DNA from: Zingiber officinale
Lineage: Eukaryota; Streptophyta; Magnoliopsida; Zingiberales; Zingiberaceae
Reading direction: 5' to 3'
NCBI RefSeq assembly: GCF_018446385.1
Contig: NC_055991.1
Location: forward strand, 120,509,794-120,573,793
Length of the DNA stretch: 64,000 nucleotides
Shown: positions 22,284 to 34,235 of the stretch, piece by piece
Position numbering within the stretch: the stretch's first letter is position 1
Layout: every line of letters begins with the position of its first letter
Notes under the pieces: generated by a model
The model's database searches: none
What the model saw: only the letters and a program-made list of their open reading frames with translations
Told to the model about the DNA's origin: nothing
Program-made: the position numbers and the translations under genes

Positions 22284-23924
22284 TCAATCCCACCTCGGGT
22301 CATTTAGATAATGCGTGGAGTGTATTTCGCCATGAAAGCTAAGTAATTTAGTACTTACTCGTCTCCACGAAGCCATGTCCATCTTGGGCGCCATCACCTT
22401 GACGGTTTCCACTCGCGAGGCCGCGTCGAAGCCGGGCAGTTCCTTGCACCGCCCTGCCTCCCCCTTCGGGTACCGGGAGTACTCCGACACCGTGGTTCCG
22501 GTCCCGTCGGGCCTCCGCTTGCCCTCCCTTATGCCGCCGAGGAAGAACAGGAACGGGCGTTCGCAAGGCCGGTCATCCGCCAGGGGGCGCGTGTTGAACG
22601 TGAAAGGCCCTTGGCTAGAGCTCCTCCAGGTCTTGAAGGTGCGGAGCGGGATCTCGAGTTCAGTGGCCGGCAAGGCGCGCGGGTACAGCTGCGCGGTGTA
22701 GCCCCAGGACACCGAGACGGACCAGGCGAAACCCCGCTGGGCCTCGTAGCAGAAGCACTGCTGCAGGATGCGGCCCGGGTCGAAGAGGGACGCCTCCATC
22801 AGGGAGCGCAGGGCTCCGAGCCGGCCGCCCCCCTCACCCGGCCTGATGGGGGCCAAGTAGTCCAGGTGGTGCAGCGTTACCAGCGGCGTCACCGGGTGCG
22901 CCGCCAGAAGCCCGTACGCGTCGCCTCGTAGGTCCAGCTGCAATATAATTAAAATTGAAATCGCCGTGATGTGAATTTAGGGATAGATCCAATAAATAAT
23001 TGAGATCACAATTCACAACAGGAATCGTTAGTTAGATGGGAGATGATGGGGAAATTAATGGCTCACTTGGTGGAATCCGGGCTCGCGTGTGAGCGGGATT
23101 CCGAGCTCGGTGAAGCAGGAGTGCACGCGCTGGTCGCTGCCGTAAAGATTGGCATAACGGTCGAGGCAGCCGTCGACGACTCTGGCGAATTCGGCCGCCG
23201 CGGGGGCGCTGACGGCGAAACCCCCACCGCCAAAGGCCATGCCGTATGAATGCATGTCGTTCTGCTCCACGCTCTCCGACGGCGTCCCGACGTAGTACAT
23301 CTCGTCGTGGTCATATTTCCGCAGCGTGGCCACCAGGTTGTCGACGAAGAAAACAGTGTCGTCGTCGCCCATGACGAACCAGCGGACGGACGCGTCCTGG
23401 GCGTGCAGCCGCTGCGACTCCGCTACGATCCGTGCCATCCGCGACGGCGCCGCTCGATTCCCGAACCGCGAGGCGTTGGCGGACACGCGGAACGGGGGGT
23501 CGCTGGCTGACCACGCCCCGGCGGGCGGAGCCTCGTCGAGCCATACGTGGCCGCGGGTACGCTCCGGGCGCCACCACAGCGCGCTGTAGCCGCGCCGCCG
23601 GGTCCACGTGGCCGCCGATCCGCCGATACAAAAGACGATGTGGGAGAGATTGGTAGGGGAGGGATCAACGGAGGCAGGAGAAGGAGCGACGGCGGCGGCG
23701 GTAGCAGGGGCGAGTTGAACCTCGCCGCTACCGATGCAGCCGTGGCAACGAAACGACCAGTACAAGCGGTAATCAAAGGACGAGTGCACAAGGAACACGA
23801 AGGATAGGACGAAGACAAGGCAAACGGAAGCGCCTATCCGGCACCACCGCGCGCGGCTGCTGCCGACGGCGGCAGAGGCAGCATCGTCTGCGCTAAAAGC
23901 CAAAGCATTGAACTTCGGAATCAT
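22284..23924 (-). CDS. DUF604/GT31-like Golgi glycosyltransferase, two exons
   Basis: Exon 1 is 23,067-23,924 and exon 2 is 22,284-22,937, with a 129-bp GT-AG intron in phase 0 (22,938-23,066). The 503-residue product matches the usual length of the plant DUF604 (Fringe-like, GT31-related) family. It has a short cytosolic N-terminus, one membrane anchor at about residues 30-46 (IGASVCLVFVLSFVFLV), a stem, a DDD metal/nucleotide-sugar motif at 187-189 (WFVMGDDDTVFF), a Gly-rich GGGGFAVS block, and GFHQ|LDLRGDAYGLLAAHP across the splice, which is the family signature. This predicts a type II Golgi membrane enzyme; donor and acceptor sugars are unknown. The frame stays open upstream to an ATG at 24,119, adding 65 residues. 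I prefer 23,924 because it puts the anchor near the N-terminus. Exons are very GC-rich, as in many monocot genes. No damage is seen. Confidence 0.9.
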
Positions 23925-24230
23925 CTGTAACTCAAAATTTCGGAACGATTCCCCGGCGACGACTCGTTCCGCCCGCAACTGGACGTGGAGAAAAAACCGT
24001 CGATACGCGAAAATGGGAAAGGTGGGAAACGGAAAAGGGGGGAAATAGTCCGGAAGACTACCACAAGTGGCGGCGAACGGCGAGGATGTTGTGTGTGTGG
24101 CAGGAGTGCCCTCTCGCATGTCACTGGTGGGGTCGCGCGGCGCGTAAGGCCTACACGTAGATTGGGAGGATAGAGCGGCGTAGACTTTTCTACCGCGGTT
24201 TAATTAGCAGGGCGGATCCGCGTGATTTGC
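23925..24230 (-). promoter_or_regulatory. 5' UTR / proximal promoter of the glycosyltransferase gene
   Basis: GC-rich sequence immediately upstream of the chosen ATG. No convincing TATA box was seen at a fixed distance. It contains the alternative in-frame upstream ATG at 24,119. Confidence 0.4.
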
Positions 24231-26500
24231 CTTAAGCCGGCCTCTTACGGTTTGGAGCTTTTGGGGTTTCGTGCGCTTTTAAACTCGTTAATGTTACGAA
24301 GATATTTTTGGGGTTTAGGGTCCTGAGAGTATATGGGCTTTTGAGAGTCGTTAGCCTACCAAAATATATCGTTTTATTTAATCTTCGCAGGATCAACTTT
24401 TTTATGTCTCTTAACATAAGAAATTTCGTCCAGGCGCCAATTACGTGGACTCGTGGTATTTTTTTATTATTTTTTTTACATATAAATAAATAGTATCGGA
24501 TCCTCTTGTCCTGATTTACTCTTGGATCAAGACAGCCCCCGGGCTAATTAGCTGATTAGAGGTTTGTAATTTGTTATTGAAATCGTGGGGTCGAAGGTCA
24601 TCAGTTGTACTTGGGAATAAAATCCTGATCTGTTGCGTCAAAAATTTTTTCGACCCCCAGTCACTTATCCTGTCCAGCATTAATCGTGATTTACTTCCTT
24701 TGGAATTTTGTGGGACCGGGGTCAAGAAACTGCTAGGATGATAATTTCATCTTTTTGCCACTCTTAGATCAAAACAAAACAAAAAAGATTAATAGGAAGT
24801 AATGATCTCCACTTGTTAACAGGACTCATTGCTTCCCATAAATATAAAGACTAGCCCAATTCCATTACTTGGCATGTGGCGTGCTGTCATTTAATAGTAA
24901 GGTATTTAGGTGTCATATTAAGTCACGTATAATATATATATATATATATATAAAAGACATCAAATATTACAAATCATAAAAGGCCGTTTGTGGTAAAAAA
25001 AATAAAAGATTTTAAATGGAGGTCCTTTCAATGATTTTATCCTAAAAATAGTACTATTACAATAGTTGTTGTTAACTATTATAATATATATAATATAGAA
25101 TTTATTCCATAACTACTATAACGTTTAAAAGTTACTCATTAAGTGTTACAACAATATGTTTAGAATGAGTTTGAGATTTAGGATTTAAGGTTTATATCAT
25201 ATAAAAACTATCTAGTAAATGTTACAACATATAAAAATTACCTAGTAATTATTACAATATGTTTAAGATGAGTTTAAGGTTTATAATTTAGGATATAAGG
25301 TTAAAGATTTAAGATCTCTGAACATTATAATAGTAAAATATTATTTATTAACTTGATCAAAATTATTTAAAATTTATCAAAATCATTTTAAATGAATCAA
25401 AATCACTTTAAAATAGTTATAAAAGTTATTATGTAACTGCTACAATCCTAAATCCTAAATTCACCATAAATATATTGTAGCAGATACTAAGTAGCTTATA
25501 TACATTTTAATAGTCACTAGATAGCTTTTATACTGTGTAAACCCTAAATTGACCCTAAACACATTGTAGTATTTACTGGATAGCTTTATCCAAAATCCTA
25601 AACTCAACGTAAACATGTTGTGGCATCTAATGTATAACTTCTACATGTTATACCAACTATTGAGTATCTTCTACAAGATGTAAACCCCTAAACTTATCCT
25701 AAACATGTTATATCAATTATTGGATAATTTCTATATTTTATAGTAGCTACTGGATAAATTCTACATATTGTAGTAGTTACTCGTTAACTACTAGAATAAT
25801 GTTAAGTTAAAACTTAATTTCAAAGTAAAATCATTAATGAAGGTACATTTGATTTTTATTTTTATTTTTTAAAAGGGACATATGTTTGATATTTCCCTTA
25901 ATTTGGGGGCATCTTTTGAATTTTTGCTCATAAGTCAATAGAAAACGAAGAAGAATATAAAATTTGTAAAATAGAAATATAGAAAAATAAAAAAAGAAAT
26001 TAAAAAAAACAAAGATAGAAAATGATAAAGCATCATCAATTAAAATTTTAATATTTATAATATCTCAGCTTCATCCGTTCCTGCATTTAAAAAATAATAC
26101 ATCTTAAATTTGTCAAATAAATAATTATATTTGTGATATGAGTTAAAACTTTTGACCTTTCAAATGGGTTGTGCATAGTCCTTCAAAAGGATCGGGATTA
26201 ACTTATCTTTACTTAACCTATACTACTACTCTCCACATGGGTTGTGTATATTCCTTCATATGTGTATCTTCTTTTTGTTCATTACTCTATTATCTATAGA
26301 CAATGACTCAAACCTTATTATATACCTAAGCATTAATGCTAGACATAGCCCAAACTGAGCATCAGCATCAAAAACATTTTTGGTTCTCTATGACACCATA
26401 AGTATATAAATCATGCTTTTTTGTGCTGAAAGACAGACAATATGGTTGAGGGTTGTTGCGGTAGAGAACCAACAATCTCCCTGTTTAGATGGAAACCCTT
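24231..26500. other. Intergenic spacer between the two host genes
   Basis: No gene is seen. It contains an (AT)n run at about 24,932-24,952, the degenerate repeats listed separately, and the probable 3' flank of the IPC synthase gene. The stretch 24,490-24,900 is non-AT-rich and may be an old mobile insert ('cttggatcaagacag'), but I could not define its ends. Confidence 0.5.
25060..25810. repeat. Degenerate repeats of 'ttactggataactt(c)tacatattgtag' type
   Basis: At least eight loosely related units combine 'cctaaac..aacatgttgtag' with 'tactggatagcttctaca', spaced irregularly at 50-110 bp. They are heavily diverged, so this is an old array. Confidence 0.55.
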
Positions 26501-26713
26501 TTTTTTTTTTTTTATTATCCCACTTCACTTTTCCACAAGGAAACGCAGTTTAAAGCGACGAGGAAGTCTACATTTATTTTCTTGTTGCATAAAGAATCGT
26601 TACAAATTTTGAGAAATAAAAAAAATATATGAACAAGATAAAAAGGACCAAAAAAGGTTGCAGGCTTCATTTGAAGATCAAAATTGGAGCGGTGCACTTC
26701 CCAGTGGCTTTTC

Positions 26714-29700
26714 CTATGCCCCATTTAGAGCAGATTCAGAGTGCATGTGCTTGCCATCTTCATGCTTACCATTCGCTTGCATCCTTGGCCTCTGATTTGA
26801 GAATACACGGATAATTGCATTTAGTAATCAACAAAGGGTGTAATGGATATAAAAAATGGAAAGTTATGAATCATAATATAATGTCGTCAGTGTTTGTAGG
26901 AAGACAAACGGGAACATTAACATTTTAAGGAACTAAAAAGCTTTTTGAGTGTTGAGCTTGCAGCGCGTGCTCACTTTCTTGTTTGAATGAGGATTAACAA
27001 TTGTATAACGAGTAGAAACACGCGGTGTCATTTGATATCACAAAATAAATCTGTGTAGATAGATCATGTGTAATAAAAGATAACAGTGTGTATCGGCTGT
27101 TCTAGAGCTGAGAGAAATATTTCTGATCAAATATGTCATACCCAATCAGCTGCATCTACTGAATTTCCATTCAGTAACTTGCTATCTTCTCTAAACTTTC
27201 CATCTTTTTCCTTGGCGCTCAATGGCAGCAATGGCTGGGAGCCACCGGAACGGTCAGGCATTTCTGCACAAGAATATGAGATGTATATATCAATCTGTAA
27301 TATGCAAAAATATATATAAGATGGTCAAAGTAGAGGACAGATATGCACCTGGTAGTTTCTTGTCGATGAAGAATACCACTAAATTTACTGTATACCTACA
27401 ATAATATTGATCGCAAATTAATCCAATTGCTGACACGAAAGCTTGAAAGATACAAAAGGAAACAACAGGATCTCATTCAACCTACCATGCGACAACTACA
27501 TCAACTGTGTAATGCTTACGGGAAGCAACTATAAGCAAACTCTGAATGATGGCAATGACCCAAGCAAAAAACTTAATCAAGCTGCAGTTATGAAAATCAG
27601 GGTTCAAAAAACACTAATCAGCAACAGTTGTATAGTCCTGCCTTTGGATCATAACCATCATCATCAAAATTAAAACCGAGAAGTTTACCTTTTAGAGCCA
27701 TATTTATGATATGTAATGGTGAAAACTAGTATAAATATCATGTGGGATGAAAATATGAGATCACCACAACCATATACGACTCCATGAGGAACTGTAAGAA
27801 AGACAAAACAGGGTAAATACCTAATACAGGAATGATTCAATTAATGATTCAGGATGTAGTCAAGGATGTAGAAGCTCACAGTTAATAAGGAGTACTTCAT
27901 ACACACTCTCTGGTGGAGGCAGTCTGGCAAGCTTCGATCCCTGAATAAGGAAAGTGTGATACAAATTGATTATTGTGGTTGTGACAAATTTGTATTGACA
28001 AGCTATTTTCAGACAGATACCTCGCGGCAGTGATAGTTAGGACCAGGAAGCTGGGTAGAGTAGAAAGTTACGATTCTTAGCATTTGAGAAGCCTGAAAGG
28101 ATCACTTACCATTATATGGCATAAATCAGGGATAAAAGCAAGTAATAGAATGAAGGCAACTTACAACTAGAAAAGCCAAAACCCTACGCCAGAGCAGAAC
28201 AGTATAGAAGCGTTTGCTGCTGTAAACAAACGGATGAAAGGTCCACTGAAATGGCATACAATTATCACATCATAATCATCATACAAAACCATAAAATTGC
28301 ATGTCTACAATGTAAGCAGGACAATATGACAGCACACAGTAGCCTTGGTTGCATGTATTTCGCATGCATGTGGATTTGCAGGGAAAAAAAATAAGAAGAG
28401 GGACAGTGGAGTAAATTGAGGGATTAATATGAGACAAGAATTCTAATGTATTAAGAAAATAATATGGCTTAAGATGAACTGATGATTATGCGATATCTCT
28501 GATACAAAAAGTTGAACGAAAATGCTGAAAAACCAGAATGGTGCACAACAATACAAAGAATCAAAAGATAATTTAGCTTCAGCCACCCTGTGATGAAAAA
28601 GCTTCTATGAGCTACTTGCCAACATGTTGAGTGATGATGTTTTGAGTTTGGCACGACCTCGAGAATTAAAGGCACACTGCTTCTCTAGTTTATATTTTTC
28701 CTATGGCATGAACTATCTATGCAGTAAATTAGAACACATAAGAAACAAAAAGACAGAAATGCATACCAGTACGAAGGACAGAAACAGGAAAGTGAAAAGA
28801 GTCTCACTGATGTAACCTCTTTCTCTCCCTAGTTCCTAAAATCAAACTAAATTATAAGAATACGATATCACATAAACCATGAACAATCATCTAGCAAATA
28901 ATTGGGGTCAATTAGGCTTAGGCAGTTGTACACACCGGAAGGATCATAAACCCAAGATCTTGAAGAGTTGGGCCAGGTCGATGTAGATAGTGAACTCCTC
29001 GTGCAGCCAACCCATGAATATACTAAAGAAAAATCAAATAAACATTAATCACATACAGTTACTTCTATAAGAATAATGGCATTGCTCCACAATTAAAAGA
29101 ATGGAAAAAAGAAAAGTATTGGTAAAAGCACAAACAACCATGACAACAGCAGCAAGACAAACATGAAAACAATAGGGAATGATAACAAAATTTTGTCAAC
29201 AAAATATTAGTGCTAATGACAATTAGATGAGAATAATGCATAAATTTAACCATTTATACTCGAAGAGATCCAGACATTCTTTGATTCTGTGACGTCAATA
29301 AGTTCAATTGTTGAGGTTAATGTTGAACTTTCCAAGGAGGTCAAAAGAAAACAGCTTGCTAACAATGTCTCCACACGATTAGATAATCCATGGAAGCACA
29401 GAATTTTCCAAGGAGGCACCATACAAATTACAATATCAAGCAAGCTAAAGCTATTAGCCATCTGCAACTATGACTGTTTTTGCATCAAGAGATAAAAACT
29501 AAATATCTGATTAGGATCGATAAATCAAAAAAGAAGATTGCACAACTCAAGAAGACTGCCCTATCAGAAAAACGATTGAGAAAAATATAAAATGAAAAAG
29601 AAAAACTGCCTTCTGGTATCACAATCCAAGATCGGAATACACTGAAGAAAATAGAATAAACGCTAAAAAATAATACCTGAGATTTCAACAAAAAAGAAAA

Positions 29701-29946
29701 TACCTGAAATATGAGTCCGGCTAGCAATAGCTTCCACTTCTCCCTGAGAAGCTTAAGTTCCACAGAAGTTTCCGTGAAAACCCTCTTCCATAGCTGCAAA
29801 ACAGAAGACGAAAGCAACCATCAAAACAAATAAAACGTCAAGAGAGCGATAGAAGTCTCCCTGCACCAAAGTGCAGAGGGAAAAAATACTAATCTTTTAG
29901 GGAAGACGAGGACCTTGGAAGACTCACGAACGACGTAAAGCGTCAT
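26714..29946 (-). CDS. IPCS: Inositol phosphorylceramide synthase (phosphatidylinositol:ceramide inositolphosphotransferase)
   Basis: Transfers phosphoinositol from phosphatidylinositol to ceramide in Golgi/TGN membranes, making the first intermediate of plant GIPC sphingolipids. Twelve coding exons, all GT-AG: 29914-29946, 29704-29793, 28936-29022, 28767-28835, 28165-28245, 28021-28092, 27880-27940, 27689-27791, 27486-27581, 27349-27395, 27142-27263, 26714-26791. They sum to 939 bp, that is 312 residues plus stop, the normal family length. Landmarks are [57 protein letters not shown] (His181) and [12 protein letters not shown] (His222, Asp226); the His-His-Asp set matches the sphingomyelin synthase fold. 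The hydrophilic tail ends in [19 protein letters not shown]. The start could be nine bases upstream (29,955, in frame). No break is seen, so it is probably functional. It belongs to the family of Arabidopsis ERH1/IPCS2. Confidence 0.94.
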
Positions 29947-30470
29947 GACGAGCATCCAAAAGTCCAATCACTCCCATACTAATTCAATACCATACCTGTT
30001 TGGCCCTCCACATATCACTACTCCTCCCTCGTTAAAATTTATCGATCAACAGGCCAAGAACAAGAACTCCTTTTAGCGTCCTCCGCCGATCAGCAAGCAA
30101 AGCGTGACTGGATTTCCCCGATTCCAACGGCCAATTAAATCAAAAAACCCACGGGAAACTTCCCACCGCGAGAATAAAAATTCTCCTTTACCTTCTTCCA
30201 ATCCTCTAGAAGTTCAATTGTGTATCATTATAAGTAAAGGGAAGAATTGTTGAAGTCAGCTGTTGAGGTGGGCGGGCTCCGCCACTCGCTCCCTTCTCCG
30301 CTGTGGCGGTCTTCACACGGATCTTCTTCTCGGAAGCTTCGATATTTTCTGCAGGCGGCGTGGACCGAACGAGGAGAAGGAGAAAGGGACCGCAAGGCGG
30401 TCAAGAGGGGTGGGTGCAGGCGTGAAACGAACGTTCGCCGTCGTCAAGCTCACAGAATAAAATGAAAAAT
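29947..30470 (-). promoter_or_regulatory. 5' UTR and promoter region of the IPC synthase gene
   Basis: Sequence upstream of the start codon, moderately GC-rich around 30,270-30,440 and flanked by AT-rich DNA. A leader intron is common in this family but I could not fix one. The two plus-strand ORFs of 65-72 residues here are not supported as genes. Confidence 0.4.
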
Positions 30471-31179
30471 ATACGGAGATTGACTGATTGAGACTATGTA
30501 ACCCTCAATTTTATTTTATCAATCCCCCTATTAGAATTTAGTTTAATTCTAATGTTTTCCTAAAATCACTGAAGCGAACTCAATTAATTTTTTAAAACCT
30601 AAAAAGGAAAAAAAAACTTCAAATGACCTTTCTATCCTTTTTTTTTTAAAAAAAATTATTTAGTTTTATTTTTTAAATTAATTTTGTTTATTATTTTTTC
30701 ATTAATACTTATATATATTTTTTAATTTTTATTTAGTTTTATTTTTTAAATTAATTTTGTTTATTATTTTTTCATTAATACTTATATATATTTTTTAATT
30801 TTTATTTAGTTTTATTTTTTTAATTAATTTTGTTTATTTTTTTTCATTAATACTTATATATATATATTTTTAATTTTATTTAATTTTTATTTAGTTTTAT
30901 TTTTTAATTAATTTTAAGTATTTTTTCATTAATACTTATATATTTTTTAATTTTATTTAATTTTTATTTAGTTTTATTTTTTTAATTAATTTTTTAATTA
31001 TTTTTTCATTAATACTTATATATATATTTTATTTTATTTAATTTTTATTTAGTTTTATTTTTTTAATTAATTTTGTTTATTATTTTTTAAATTTTATTTA
31101 ATTTTTATTTATTTAATCAATTTTGTTTATTATTTTTTTTTATCAAAAATTCAGAATCTCTCATTTCCTTTAAATTACC
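30471..31179. repeat. AT-rich tandem repeat, opposite orientation to the one near the window start
   Basis: Units of about 60-90 bp of the type 'tttagttttattttttaaat' followed by 'attttgtttattattttttc' and 'attaatacttatatat', repeated about seven times between 30,650 and 31,135. No gene is seen. Confidence 0.8.
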
Positions 31180-31522
31180 TTCCTAATTCGATACTTAAAT
31201 TACCTCCATCCAACTCTTGACATATGTCAGAACCTTCTCTCTCTTTAAATCATTCCTGCCTCCAACCCTTGACACATAACACATGTCAAAATCTCTCACT
31301 CTCTTTAAATTACCCATCCTCCAACCATTGATACATGTCAAAACACCTCCTCCAAAGGCTAGTAGCCGCCCGTGATTTACCTCCTCCGTGTTGGCCTTGG
31401 GACGGATTGGCGGGGGCGCTGGGGGCGAGCGTATTCGCCTTTTGCCACAGTGTCAAAACACCTCCTCCCTTTAAATTACCCCTCTTCAACGCTTGACATA
31501 TGTTAGAACCTCTCCTCCCTTT
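31180..31522. repeat. ~50-bp minisatellite, left part
   Basis: The unit is 'ctttaaattacccatcctcc' plus 'aactcttgacacatgtcaaaa'. About four copies lie here, interrupted by a GC-rich insert at about 31,356-31,448. The array is cut by the copia element at 31,523 and resumes at 49,222. Confidence 0.85.
31356..31448. other. Short GC-rich insert inside the minisatellite
   Basis: About 93 bp ('ggctagtagccgcccgtga' through 'gcgtattcgccttttgcc') unlike its surroundings. Minisatellite sequence 'atgtcaaaacacctcctcc' is present on both sides (ending about 31,354 and restarting about 31,451), which suggests an insertion that duplicated its target. Origin unknown. Confidence 0.5.
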
Positions 31523-32381
31523 TGTTGGTACCTCAAGGTTGTTTTGATATAATCAAGCAAGTTAAGTTAGGTCATGTTGTGCTTAACCTGTATCTAAGTG
31601 TGCAGAAGCTTAGGAGCACAAGAAGTCGAGCAAAAGATGCAGCTAGCGAGAAGGACGACATAGAAGAGAGCCGACGGGCTCGGTACGTCCGAGGGATGAG
31701 GTGCTGCGGAAGAGTACACGGACGGACGAGAAGGAGGTGCACGACTTTTCCGAAGGACGAGAAGCTAGAGCGGAAGGTTGCTCGAAAAGTCCGGAAGTTG
31801 GGTTCGGGTGAGCCCTATTCCAAATAGCCGAAATCAACCAAGTGAGCGAAGCCGGAGCAGAACTAGACCGAGGCAAGCAGAACCGGAACAGTGAGCCCGG
31901 ACCGAAAAAGTCAACCTTGTTGACTTTAAGGGTCTAGGCGCCCGGACCAATCCGGGCGCCCGGAATGTGATTCTATCCAGATCGCTTTTGACCGCGATTC
32001 TTTGTGAATGGGATAAAGTTTTATCCCCTTCCAGGCGCCCCGTCTAAGGCTATAAATACATCCTTGATCCAGAAGCTTTATAACAACAAGCAATTCTTGA
32101 TACGACGCTTGTGAGTTTTTCTGTTTTGTTTAGCTTCTTCCTTTCTAAGCTTTCATTGCTGTAAAAAGGCTTCTCCGCCTGAAGGAGAAATTAGTGCGCA
32201 TCATTTCTGTGGATTAACAACCTCCCCAGTTGTAAATAAGTAAAACTCTCTGAGTCTCTGTCTTTCAATTTCTTTTATTTATCGTTTATGTAAGTGTTCT
32301 TTTAAGTCAGAGAAGGGTTCGTTTGTTTTGATTTTGTGCAGGGCTATTCAACCCCCTTCTAGCCGGTCAACGGTCCCAACA
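31523..32381 (+). repeat. 5' LTR of the nested copia element
   Basis: 859 bp, TGTTGGTACCTC...CCCAACA. A TATA-like 'ctataaatac' lies near 32,050. It matches 48,358-49,221 throughout. Confidence 0.93.
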
Positions 32382-32383
32382 AG

Positions 32384-32396
32384 TGGTATCAGAGCC
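32384..32396 (+). other. Primer-binding site of the nested copia element
   Basis: 'tggtatcagagcc', two bases after the 5' LTR, is complementary to the 3' end of plant initiator methionine tRNA as in most copia elements. Confidence 0.88.
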
Positions 32397-33376
32397 AGGA
32401 CGCCTCAGGATGACTAACCGCTGATCGAAACACCAAATCAATGGCCGGACCGAGCATATACCCATCGAAGTTTGAGGGGGAGTTCACTAGCTAAAAAAGA
32501 GAATACAGGTATTCTTTAAAACCGACTTTGAATTACTTTTAATAATGAAATTCAGTTTTGTAACACCTGAGGGTAAGGAAGAATACTAGTGGACGAAGAA
32601 GGAGCAGTTCGACTACGTGGTAAATGACAAAGCAGAATTTCATCTGCCGAGCGTCCTTCTACCACAAGAAGTCAACTGAATCGACATTTACAACTCAGCA
32701 AAGGAGCTTTGAGAGAAGTTCCTTGAGCTACACGAAGGTGTTAGATCGTAGAGCTCGCTAGAGGGGGGGGTGAATAACGATCGAAAAATTTGAAGCGAGT
32801 ACGCAGCGGAAAACGCACAAAATAATGCTAACACAGAACCAGTTTTACTTGGTTTGGAGCTTTCATCGACTCCTACTCCAAGGTCCGCACTCGTTGAGTG
32901 TTTTCGTTGGGCAATCACTAATAGTTCGTAAATTGATTACAACATAAGGTACATGAACTATTAAAACGAAATACCGACAACAATAATAAAACAAAACTTG
33001 AACTGCAAGTTGTCGGAGTAGCTTCGCAGCATCGTAGGGGCAGAGCAGTTAAAGAAGTTGTTGTTTTTGATGCTCCATGAGGCCTTTTTTTATAGGCATG
33101 CTCTGGGTGCCCTGATCCTTTCCGAGTGCTCAGACCATGGCGTAGGTCCGGCCAATCAGTGAGCTCCAAATCTGTGACGAGATAGATTTTGCCTTCTGGG
33201 CGCCCGGATCCCTTCCGGGCACCCGTACCACATTTCTCCAGAAATTCCTTTTCCTGCAAGAAAATATTAGTCCGAGGTAAAATAAAAGTAAAACTACCCT
33301 GCAAAACATAAGTTAGCATAATTTATAATCAAACAGAGTAGTAATTAAATTTTGTCTCCTCAAGACTGGAATATAG

Positions 33377-33685
33377 TGTAACGACCCGGCCCCTCGGCCC
33401 CTTGGGCGGCCCATTTGGCGGCCCCTTGGAGGTCCCTTGGGCGGCCCAACTGGCGGCTCAACTGGCGCCCCCTTATGTCGTCAACCGACGACTCTCGGCC
33501 GTGCCGTTATTCACTAGGACTTCCCACCTCTAACGCTCACTTGGCTACCATGATTCATAAACTCTAGTACTTATCCTGGAGGTCTAGAGTTCGAATCCTG
33601 GGGAAGGCAAAAATCCACTGGCCAAGGGTGGGAAGACCTTGTAACGGCTTGGCCGGGGGGCTCTGCCAGGGGCACAGTCGTTACA
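33377..33685. mobile_element. 309-bp LTR-like element with TGTAACGAC / GTCGTTACA ends
   Basis: The ends form a perfect 9-bp inverted pair and are flanked by TATAG on both sides (33,372-33,376 and 33,686-33,690). Its ends resemble those of the long LTR at 6,345-16,018. A tRNA-like module (about 33,537-33,600, 'cacttggctacca' to 'gagttcgaatcctg') lies in the right half. It could be a solo LTR of a small (TRIM-like) element. Confidence 0.78.
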
Positions 33686-34029
33686 TATAGTCACGATCTC
33701 AATTTAGATTTCCGAAATGGATCAAAGTTGGATCGACACCTAAGTTCCCTAACCGGGAATGCGTACTCACAAGTCACTCCCCTCCAGTGACTTACCTTAA
33801 CTTACCTGCCAGACGTCTGGTCAGCCCGTCGACCCGTCTGGACTTCGTGTCAACTATCAAGTCAACCCGTCGACCTAGCTGGACTTCCCTACAACACTGA
33901 GTTAGCGCAAAAATAGTACAGTAAAGCAGTGTTAACATAATTCAATATTCGCTGGTCCGGTCGACCGTGCGTGGTCGACCGGAAACCAATCGGTCACATA
34001 TAACCTAGGTTTACCTCCCTATGGTTGTC

Positions 34030-34235
34030 TAGCTTCACTCACTAGGACTTCCATTGTCCGACTTCACTCACTGGGACTTCCTCCACCTAGCTTAACTCAC
34101 TATGGCCCGACTTCACTCTCTGGGACTTCCACCACCTAGCTTCACTCACTAGGGCTAGACTTCACTCACCGGGACTTCCACCACCTAGCTTCACTCACTA
34201 GGGCCTGGCTTCACTCACCAGGACTTCCACTTTGC
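34030..34235. repeat. ~55-bp degenerate tandem repeat in the solo LTR
   Basis: Four or five copies of 'cttcactcactaggacttcc' with 'caccacctagcttcactcac' variants. Confidence 0.75.

Noticed and set aside
22375..22931. Plus-strand open frames of 106-108 residues over the glycosyltransferase exon
   Set aside because: Shadows of a GC-rich coding exon. The minus-strand frame carries all family motifs.
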